From the NCBI GenBank assembly GCA_900556585.1, contig USPD01000029.1:1-13126 (forward strand): 13,126 nucleotides of DNA. Reading direction: 5' to 3'. How positions within the stretch are numbered: the stretch's first letter is position 1; every line of letters begins with the position of its first letter. Made by a program: the position numbers and the translations under genes. The stretch comes from an uncultured Eggerthella sp. (GTDB lineage Bacteria; Actinomycetota; Coriobacteriia; Coriobacteriales; Eggerthellaceae). The notes beneath the pieces are model-generated. The model was not told where the DNA came from and made no database searches. It was given only the letters and a program-made list of their open reading frames with translations. Of the stretch, positions 7,341 to 13,126 are shown piece after piece.

Positions 7341-8137
7341 TATGCATCCTCTATAACTGAATCAAATTCATTATCTTCATCAAGAATCTGGCTATTACCG
7401 CCCTCTTTATAGCCTATTTCTATATCGCCAAATAATTCATCCTGACGCAAAGAAATCATATTGCGCTTAAAAAGTTCCAAAACAGCCAAAAACGTAACCA
7501 CGATAAGATGCGGATCGTCTTCTTGTGAAACAAAATCAGAAAAATGAGCACTGCCCTGTTCACATACACGATCAAATACGGTACGAACCTGAGTTTCAAC
7601 AGGAATTACACGTGCGGCAATATGTTCCGACTCCAATAAGAACACGTCACGACGCGCAATACACGCAGCACACAGCTGACCTAATTGTTCAACTTTTACT
7701 CCTTTTAAATAATCAGGAACTAAGGTGAGAAACGATCTATCGGGACCAAAGGGTCTAGGATGCATGCGCTGTTCTGATTCGAATCTTTTCTGGAGCGAAC
7801 GAGCCGCATTTTTGAACTTCTTATATACCAGTAAGTTTTCAACTAAAGCATCACGCATTTCACTTGGAGATAAATCTTCAAGCTCCTCATCCAAATCATT
7901 GCTTTTTTCCTGAGGAATAAGACTTGCTGCTTTAATTTCTAACAAGGTAGATGCCACAAGAAGAAAATCGCTCGCTACGTCCAAATCAACATTTCTCATG
8001 CGCTGCACTTCAGAAAGATATTGATCCGTAATTTCAGAAAGAGAAATTGAACCAATATTGACCTTCTGACGACTCACTAAATAAAGAAGCAAATCAAAAG
8101 GCCCTTCAAAGCTTTCTATGCGAACACGATACGACAT
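7340..8137 (-). CDS. scpA: Segregation and condensation protein ScpA (kleisin)
   Basis: ScpA is the kleisin that bridges the two SMC heads and recruits an ScpB dimer. The N-terminal SMC-neck-binding block is clear: FEGPFDLLLYLVSRQKVNI at about 9-27, followed by the helix with DQYL and ASDFLLVASTLLEIKAASLIP at about 55-75. An acidic middle segment precedes the ScpB-binding region. The C-terminal winged helix shows VVTFLAVLELFKRNMISL at about 212-230. The 265-residue length is typical. Upstream sequence has only a weak ribosome site. It begins 15 bases after the trmL stop and overlaps scpB by one base. The parA-like gene that often precedes scpA in Actinobacteria is not here; trmL and an ABC-F gene take that place. 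Confidence 0.95.
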   Translation of the reverse strand: MSYRVRIESFEGPFDLLLYLVSRQKVNIGSISLSEITDQYLSEVQRMRNVDLDVASDFLLVASTLLEIKAASLIPQEKSNDLDEELEDLSPSEMRDALVENLLVYKKFKNAARSLQKRFESEQRMHPRPFGPDRSFLTLVPDYLKGVKVEQLGQLCAACIARRDVFLLESEHIAARVIPVETQVRTVFDRVCEQGSAHFSDFVSQEDDPHLIVVTFLAVLELFKRNMISLRQDELFGDIEIGYKEGGNSQILDEDNEFDSVIEDA

Positions 8138-8152
8138 GTTTTATCCATAACC

Positions 8153-8698
8153 TTATTCAGAAACAAATTCAGAAGGTTCTGCTTTTGCTTCGTGTAGTGG
8201 TGCTTCATTAGAAGAAGCTATGTCGGATTCTTCTAAACCCTCGAAGTTATTCTGTCGAAACGCCTCATATATCCCAAGAGCAGCCGCATTCGAAAGATTC
8301 AAGGAGCGAAGACCAGCCCTCATAGGAATACGAACACATTCATCTGTGTGAGCCTCCAGCACTTCATCATCAATACCGCGACTCTCACGACCAAATATTA
8401 AGTACACTTCCCCTTCATAGGAAGCATCGCAGTATGACGTATGTGCTTTACCCGTAAAAAAGTACATTGTCTTGCCAGCGTAGTCTTTTAAAAATTCCTC
8501 CACACTAGCATGACGAATGATTTTTACCTTGTCCCAATAATCCAAACCTGCACGCGTAAGATTTCGCTGTGTCGCACGAAAACCCATTGGCTCAACCAAA
8601 TGCAAAGTTGCACCCGTGCAAGCACATGTACGGGCAATATTTCCTGTATTTTGAGGAATTTCTGGCTCAAATAACACCACATGAAGATCCAAACTCAT
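8153..8698 (-). CDS. trmL: tRNA (cytidine/uridine-34 2'-O)-methyltransferase TrmL (SPOUT family)
   Basis: TrmL methylates the 2'-OH of the wobble nucleotide in certain leucine tRNAs using S-adenosylmethionine bound in a trefoil knot. The SPOUT motifs are in order: EIPQNTGNIART at 13-24, GRESRGI at 103-109, and IPMRAGLRSLNLSNAAAL at 124-141. These match the short TrmL type (about 155 residues) with no RNA-binding extension. Here 181 residues are present because of a Glu- and Ser-rich C-terminal tail after about residue 152, likely disordered. The ATG overlaps the ABC-F stop by four bases (ATGA) and has a strong AAGGAGG 7 bases upstream inside that gene. The exact tRNA substrates are taken from characterised relatives. 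Confidence 0.93.
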   Translation of the reverse strand: MSLDLHVVLFEPEIPQNTGNIARTCACTGATLHLVEPMGFRATQRNLTRAGLDYWDKVKIIRHASVEEFLKDYAGKTMYFFTGKAHTSYCDASYEGEVYLIFGRESRGIDDEVLEAHTDECVRIPMRAGLRSLNLSNAAALGIYEAFRQNNFEGLEESDIASSNEAPLHEAKAEPSEFVSE

Positions 8699-10818
8699 GC
8701 TAGTGCCTCCTTGCTCTTTTTCATTTCCTCTTCTATTTCTTCAGAAAGCATAATCCATTCTTCTTCATGTTCAGCAAGCGATGCCTTAAGTTTGGCATGT
8801 TCTGCAATGACATCACTAGAAGCATCTTCGTTCATGTAGAAATCTGGATCTGCTAACAATTCAAGTATTTCTTCCATACGAGCTGATTCGCGCTCTATAA
8901 GCGTATCGAGTTCTTTTACACGTTTGCGCTGATTCTTGAGTGCTGCATACGCCCTATTGCGTGCTTCGGCTTCTAAACGTTTCTGTTCTTTTGTTTTAGG
9001 GGCTGAACCCTTAGGGGCAGTAAGACCATCACGAGAAGCACCTTGCCCTGCACCCACCTTACCACTTGGAACACTTAAATCTACCGATCCATTGTCCTGA
9101 GCAGGGTTTTGAATTTGATTACCATTTTTAACAAACGAACTTGAAGATGCCTGCGCAGGAACTTTTGTCCTATGTAAGCTTTGGGAAGATTTAGTGCCGG
9201 ATTTTCCAGTGGAGTCATTAGACGACTCCTGCTCGGTCTTATACAAATAGTAGTCATAATCCCCAGTAAACGATGTAACCTTACCCGGTTTAATTTCTAT
9301 AATACGGTTAGCTACCGATCGAATTAAATGACGGTCATGGGTAATCAGTAAAATCGTTCCCTCAAAATGCTGAAGCGCTTGCTCAAGAATATCCGCACTT
9401 GCTATATCTAAATGGTTTGTTGGCTCGTCCAAACAAAGCAAAGGTTTTGGAGCAACAAGCATTTTAGCTAACGCCAATCGACATTTTTCTCCGCCTGAAA
9501 GCACTGACACCTTTTTGTCTACGTCATCATTTTGGAACAAAAAAGAACCTAGTAAAGTTCGCACTTGCGAAATGCTCCATCCAGGAGCAACTCCATCTAA
9601 TTCTTCAAATACCGTATTGGCTGGATTAAGTTCTTCAAGCTGATGCTGAGCAAAATACGTTTTGCTCACATGAGTACCATAGCGAATAGACCCAGAATCG
9701 GGCTCTAACACTCCTGCAATCATTTTCAACAACGTAGATTTACCAGCGCCATTAGGACCAACAAGAGCCACTTTATCGCCTCGATACAACGATAAATCTA
9801 GGCCGTCATAAATTACTTTTTCGCCAAACGCTTTATGAAGATCCTTTATTTCTACTACCAAATCACCCGTACGTGGAGGCTGCTGAAAATTAAAGTGAAC
9901 ACTTTTGCGCTCGGGTGGAACCTGGATGCGCTCCATTTTTTCTAACTTACGCACACGGTCTTGAACTTGCTTTGCTTTGGTAGCTTTATAACGAAACCGT
10001 TCGATGAAAGCTTCCATATGAGCAATCTCTTCAGCTTGCTTCGCTGCTTGTTCGCGTAGCTGTTCGATACGTTCTTCACGCTGTAGTAAATAAGCAGAAT
10101 AATTGCCCTTATAAAGCTGTACATGACCAAGATCAATTTCCGCAACACGATCTACCATATTGTCAAGGAAATCACGATCGTGACTTACCACTATGACACT
10201 ACCCGAATAGCTGCGTAAAAATCCTTCAAGCCAGCGAACGCTTTCCAGATCAAGATGGTTTGTTGGTTCGTCTAGCAATAAAACTTCAGGATTGCGGGTA
10301 AGTAGCTTGGCAAGTGCGATACGCATTTGCCATCCACCAGAAAAGTCCGTCGTCAAGCGTTCCATGTCGTCTTCACCAAATCCAAGGCCAAACAACACGG
10401 CGCGAACACGTGATTCAACTTCATATCCACCCATGGACTCATATATATCGCGAGCTTTACCATAAGCCTGCAGTTGTTGTTCAGATGGATTATCCCCAAG
10501 TGAAATTTCCAACGAACGAAGCTTTTTTTCCTGGCGCATAATTTCATGCTGCGCTGAAAGAACTTCTTCAAAAATAGGGTGTTCTCCCATTTCGATAGCT
10601 TCTTGTTCTAAGTAGCCGACCTTTGCACCTTTAGCAAATAAAACACGACCACTATCCGCATCTTCATGACCAGTAATAATATTAAGCAAGGTTGTTTTGC
10701 CCGCTCCATTTGGTCCTACAAGAGCTAATCTGTCGTGTTCTTCTAACTTAAAGGTGACATCACTGAAGAGCATTCGGGAGCCGAACGATTTGGTTATATG
10801 TTCAAGTTGCAAAATCAT
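8695..10818 (-). CDS. ABC-F family ATPase (YheS/YdiF/Uup-like), cytosolic translation factor
   Basis: ABC-F proteins have two ABC ATPase domains and no membrane part; most act on the ribosome E site, relieving stalling or, in some subfamilies, protecting against antibiotics. Domain 1 shows Walker A GPNGAGKT at 35-42, signature FSGGWQMR at 159-166, Walker B LLLDEP ending at 185 and H-switch at H213. A basic helical linker of about 245-300 is the tRNA-interaction motif. Domain 2 shows Walker A at 354-361, LSGGEKCR at 440-447, Walker B D464-E465 and H494. A Ser/Gly/Asn-rich linker (about 528-608) leads to a C-terminal coiled coil (about 609-705) like that of Uup. The ATG is the only possible start: an in-frame TAA lies two codons upstream. 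There is no Shine-Dalgarno site, but a near-leaderless promoter. Whether it confers antibiotic resistance cannot be judged. Confidence 0.94.
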   Translation of the reverse strand: MILQLEHITKSFGSRMLFSDVTFKLEEHDRLALVGPNGAGKTTLLNIITGHEDADSGRVLFAKGAKVGYLEQEAIEMGEHPIFEEVLSAQHEIMRQEKKLRSLEISLGDNPSEQQLQAYGKARDIYESMGGYEVESRVRAVLFGLGFGEDDMERLTTDFSGGWQMRIALAKLLTRNPEVLLLDEPTNHLDLESVRWLEGFLRSYSGSVIVVSHDRDFLDNMVDRVAEIDLGHVQLYKGNYSAYLLQREERIEQLREQAAKQAEEIAHMEAFIERFRYKATKAKQVQDRVRKLEKMERIQVPPERKSVHFNFQQPPRTGDLVVEIKDLHKAFGEKVIYDGLDLSLYRGDKVALVGPNGAGKSTLLKMIAGVLEPDSGSIRYGTHVSKTYFAQHQLEELNPANTVFEELDGVAPGWSISQVRTLLGSFLFQNDDVDKKVSVLSGGEKCRLALAKMLVAPKPLLCLDEPTNHLDIASADILEQALQHFEGTILLITHDRHLIRSVANRIIEIKPGKVTSFTGDYDYYLYKTEQESSNDSTGKSGTKSSQSLHRTKVPAQASSSSFVKNGNQIQNPAQDNGSVDLSVPSGKVGAGQGASRDGLTAPKGSAPKTKEQKRLEAEARNRAYAALKNQRKRVKELDTLIERESARMEEILELLADPDFYMNEDASSDVIAEHAKLKASLAEHEEEWIMLSEEIEEEMKKSKEALA

Positions 10819-10826
10819 AACGATTT

Positions 10827-10835
10827 ATTATAGCA
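10827..10835 (-). promoter_or_regulatory. Extended -10 promoter of the ABC-F gene, predicted near-leaderless transcript
   Basis: On the minus strand, TGCTATAAT (10835-10827) is a perfect extended -10 element. Only eight bases separate it from the ATG at 10818, so the expected transcription start falls within one or two bases of the start codon. No good -35 is present (GGTGGC at 17-base spacing), as allowed for extended -10 promoters. The lack of a Shine-Dalgarno sequence fits leaderless translation, which is common in Actinobacteria. It would make ABC-F the first gene of the housekeeping cluster. It sits in the 37-base gap after lysR. Confidence 0.55.
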
Positions 10836-10855
10836 ACGTTCTTAGAAAAGCCACC

Positions 10856-11785
10856 TTAATCAATGTAAATATGATTCGTTTGCGAAAGATCTAGCTTATT
10901 ATCACGAACAAAACCAATGAAATGATCCACACAATACGGACGATAATTCTTTTCGCTATACACAAGATATACGGTATGAGAAAAGCGTCGCTGCTCTTCA
11001 ATACTATTGTAAAGAGGCTTAATAACAATATCGTTTACCGTATGTGGGAAAAACGTATCAAGCATTACCGCATAATCAGGACCATTTGCAGCAAGACCAG
11101 CCAAGATAGATTCATCTTCGTATGAATAGCGAACATTGTCTACGCCATATCCATCAAGTAAACGCTTTACCGACGCTCCTAAAGGAACTTCATCTCGATA
11201 CGAAATGATAGGTTGACCAACTAAATCTTCAGGTGTTAGAAACGGCTTCGCCGCCAAAGGAGAATCAGGATTCATGGTTACAACAAGCAATTGTTCAGCT
11301 ACTGGTATTTTCTCAATACCTGTTTCGCTACCATCGCAAGCACAGAAGGCAACATCATGCTTGCCTTCAAGAATACCTGCAATCAATTCCTGAGAAGGTT
11401 TTTGGTTGATATCAAACACGGTTTCATGATCATTGATAGATGAATAATACTTCAACAACCGTGGTAAATAATCCGACTGAAGAGTAATAATGCAGCCGAT
11501 ATCAATAGTTCCACCATCACCTTCACCAGAATAGCCCTTCATGATGGCAATACCTTTATCAAGTTGCTCCAAAGAAGCGTTTACATATTTTAGAAACTCA
11601 GAGCCATACTTCGTAAGCTCAACGTTGCGCCCAGCCTTCTGGAACAAGGCCACACCTAACTCTTGCTCAAGCGATGAAATAGAGCCGGATAGCGTAGGTT
11701 GCGTAATAAATAATTCTTTTGCCGCGCGCGTATAATGCTGAAGTTCTGCTAACTTACGAAAATAGTACAGCTGAGATAGGTTCAT
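10856..11785 (-). CDS. LysR-family transcriptional regulator
   Basis: This is a tetrameric-type DNA-binding regulator that responds to an unknown small molecule. The N-terminal winged HTH spans residues 1-60, with AAKELFITQPTLSGSISSLE at 21-40 as the recognition region and ELGVALFQKAGRNVELT completing the wing. A linker helix follows to about 90. The periplasmic-binding-like effector domain begins near residue 92 (GTIDIGCI) and runs to about 300. Length (309) is normal. The start at 11785 has AGAGG about ten bases upstream. It lies on the same strand as the preceding transporter, beyond a strong terminator, so it is separately transcribed; it is not divergent from its likely target, unlike many LysR pairs. 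Regulation of the transporter is possible but unproven. No terminator is seen after it, so read-through into the ABC-F gene is possible. Confidence 0.93.
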   Translation of the reverse strand: MNLSQLYYFRKLAELQHYTRAAKELFITQPTLSGSISSLEQELGVALFQKAGRNVELTKYGSEFLKYVNASLEQLDKGIAIMKGYSGEGDGGTIDIGCIITLQSDYLPRLLKYYSSINDHETVFDINQKPSQELIAGILEGKHDVAFCACDGSETGIEKIPVAEQLLVVTMNPDSPLAAKPFLTPEDLVGQPIISYRDEVPLGASVKRLLDGYGVDNVRYSYEDESILAGLAANGPDYAVMLDTFFPHTVNDIVIKPLYNSIEEQRRFSHTVYLVYSEKNYRPYCVDHFIGFVRDNKLDLSQTNHIYID

Positions 11786-11822
11786 ACCTTACACACCTCT
11801 GATACGTATAACTACAAAAAAA

Positions 11823-11854
11823 ATTATAACGTAATTCCGATAGGTTGTTGACAA
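11823..11854 (-). promoter_or_regulatory. Probable promoter of the LysR-family gene
   Basis: The minus strand carries a perfect TATAAT at 11828-11823, about 37 bases before the lysR ATG. A TTGTCA (five of six to consensus) lies at 11854-11849, but the spacing is 20 bases, longer than the preferred 17. The palindrome ATACGTAT (11802-11809) and a repeated TATAAC (11807-11812 and 11825-11830) sit downstream of or over the -10 and could be operator elements, possibly for autoregulation. The element lies between the transporter's terminator and lysR. Confidence 0.45.
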
Positions 11855-11870
11855 TTCATAAGGATCAATC

Positions 11871-11903
11871 AAAAAAGAACCCCGGTTGGAAACCGGGGTT
11901 CTT
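11871..11903 (-). terminator. Rho-independent terminator of the MFS transporter gene
   Basis: The arms AAGAACCCCGGTT (11875-11887) and AACCGGGGTTCTT (11891-11903) pair perfectly over 13 bases with a 3-base loop. On the minus strand the stem runs into six T residues (11876-11871), so it terminates minus-strand transcription. The plus-strand side continues with AATAAGG and has no T-run. It lies 73 bases after the transporter stop codon and separates that gene from lysR. Confidence 0.92.
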
Positions 11904-11976
11904 AATAAGGAACTTCGAAACTAAGTAGCTCGACTCAAGTATTTACATAAAAACTTATACGTTCAACATTCTACTG

Positions 11977-13126
11977 CTATTGATCGTCACGAAGTTTTTC
12001 CATTGCGCTGTAGCCAAACTGACGTTTGAATGCTGCCATTGCAACAAGAGCCATCAGAATCTCAACACAACTTACAACAAGCAGGAGAATCATCATGATC
12101 CAAACAGCACTTGCCTCACCTACTGCTGTAGTCATGCTACCAACGATAAATGGCAGGAATACAGAAGCGAAGCCCATAAAGGTGTAATACATACCTACAT
12201 TACGACCACGAGGACCTGGGCACATAAGCTGACGCAAAGAAACGCCCGTCTGGAGCATACCGCCTGCAGCAGAGAAGCCCAAGATTGCAATAGCAACATA
12301 TACCACACCAGCACCAAGGTTCAAAGGTAAAGCAATAATTACTAAAGCTAAAGCAAATGCACCGAGAATTGAGTCAAACAAGATAACCTTCAAAGGAGAC
12401 CAACGAAGCTTACCCATCATCCATGCCCAGAACAGAACAGCAATAATAGAACCTACCGTATAGATTGAAGTTAAGCCCGCAGCAGCTACCGGATCAAGAC
12501 CAAGGTTAGTAACACCGAACTGCTTAGTGTACTGCTGAGCACCATACATTACGAACATGATAGTAAAACCAAAGAATAACGTAACGAATTGGATAAGAGC
12601 GTTCGGCTGCTGAAGCATGGCATCCTTTGCTGCTTGGATTTCCGCTTCCGCCTTGTTCTTAACAGCTGCGTCATCAGCACCTTCTGTAGCCATCTTACGC
12701 TCGTCATCGTAAATAAACGGAGTGAAAATAGCCATTACAGTTGCGATAACAGACATAACAATTGGAATCCAAATGTTGATATGCCAAGAATCGCCGCTAT
12801 TCATAGCTGCCAAGAGAGGATAAACGATACCAGACAGAGAAATTACAGCCTTAATACCGATTGTGGTAGATGCTGAATACTTTGGATTAGCTTCAGCAAC
12901 TGCTGGGTATAGCGAACCGTCCCAGAAACCAGAAGTAGCAACGCCAGAGAGGAAACCTGCAATACAGGCGATGGTTGCATCTGTTGTGGTTAACATAATA
13001 ACGAAAGAAATAATGTAGAGAATACCGCCGCCAACAGCCATAATTTTGCGGCCAATACGGTCTGAAATCTCGCCACCAATCCAAACACTTACAAATTTAC
13101 CAACGCCGGTCCAAGTGATAGCCATA
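11977..13126 (-). CDS. Major facilitator superfamily transporter, 5' end cut off by window edge
   Basis: MFS proteins move small solutes across the inner membrane by uniport, symport or antiport; the substrate here is unknown. About 383 codons are visible. The frame stays open to position 13126, and the in-frame Met at 13125 is probably internal: it lies only about 17 residues before the MFS motif A in the loop 2-3 (GGEISDRIGRK, residues 17-27 of the visible part), so TM1 and most of TM2 should lie upstream. About ten hydrophobic segments follow: four before a charged central loop (about 139-175, rich in Ala, Glu, Asp and Lys) and six after it. The C-terminus is short and charged (ends KLRDDQ). 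A terminator follows after 73 bases and a LysR-type gene after that. No family-specific substrate motif was recognised. Confidence 0.9.
   Translation of the reverse strand, partial: MAITWTGVGKFVSVWIGGEISDRIGRKIMAVGGGILYIISFVIMLTTTDATIACIAGFLSGVATSGFWDGSLYPAVAEANPKYSASTTIGIKAVISLSGIVYPLLAAMNSGDSWHINIWIPIVMSVIATVMAIFTPFIYDDERKMATEGADDAAVKNKAEAEIQAAKDAMLQQPNALIQFVTLFFGFTIMFVMYGAQQYTKQFGVTNLGLDPVAAAGLTSIYTVGSIIAVLFWAWMMGKLRWSPLKVILFDSILGAFALALVIIALPLNLGAGVVYVAIAILGFSAAGGMLQTGVSLRQLMCPGPRGRNVGMYYTFMGFASVFLPFIVGSMTTAVGEASAVWIMMILLLVVSCVEILMALVAMAAFKRQFGYSAMEKLRDDQ

Noticed and set aside
11849..11854. Plus-strand TTGACA as a promoter toward the transporter
   Set aside because: TTGACA at 11848-11853 is a consensus -35, but the sequence 17 bases on is an A-run leading into the terminator stem, and no plus-strand gene follows.
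11875..11903. Bidirectional terminator
   Set aside because: The T-run exists only in the minus-strand direction; the plus-strand side continues with AATAAGG, and there is no plus-strand gene to terminate.
13123..13125. ATG as the true start of the MFS gene
   Set aside because: It leaves only about 17 residues before motif A of loop 2-3, so TM1 and most of TM2 would be missing. The frame remains open to the window edge; the gene is more likely truncated by the window.

Overview
All credible genes in this window lie on the minus strand, so transcription runs from position 13126 down to 1. No tRNA, rRNA, CRISPR array, insertion sequence or phage gene was seen. The genes are mostly housekeeping genes of a moderately AT-rich bacterium. 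In transcription order the core is ABC-F, trmL, scpA, scpB, rluB, tyrA, aroA, cmk, plsC, ispH, der. The backbone scpA-scpB-rluB-...-cmk-...-der is a conserved arrangement in Actinobacteria. Together with the base composition this suggests a low-GC actinobacterium, possibly of the class Coriobacteriia. That placement is an inference from gene order and protein style, not a database result; a clostridial relative is the main alternative.

Region 13126-11871 holds the 3' part of a major facilitator transporter whose N-terminus lies outside the window. It ends in a strong Rho-independent terminator (13 bp perfect stem plus T-run). Region 11870-10856 is a LysR-family regulator with its own probable promoter. 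Region 10855-1 is a densely packed unit. Genes overlap by 1, 4 or 8 bases or are separated by a few bases, with wider gaps only before tyrA (108 bases) and before der (137 bases). The ABC-F gene at its head has a perfect extended -10 element so close to its ATG that the transcript would be almost leaderless, and it has no Shine-Dalgarno sequence.

The cluster joins chromosome segregation (ScpA and ScpB, partners of SMC), ribosome and tRNA work (ABC-F, TrmL, RluB, Der), aromatic amino acid synthesis (AroA, TyrA), nucleotide supply (Cmk), phospholipid synthesis (PlsC) and isoprenoid synthesis by the MEP pathway (IspH). These are growth-linked functions that could plausibly be co-expressed. Both window ends cut genes: der keeps its first 272 codons and the transporter lacks its start.

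I found no sign of an undescribed defence, mobile or biosynthetic system. The points most worth a second look are regulatory: the near-leaderless promoter of the ABC-F gene, a possible 20-codon leader ORF overlapping an inverted repeat upstream of der, and a long low-complexity linker in the ABC-F protein.
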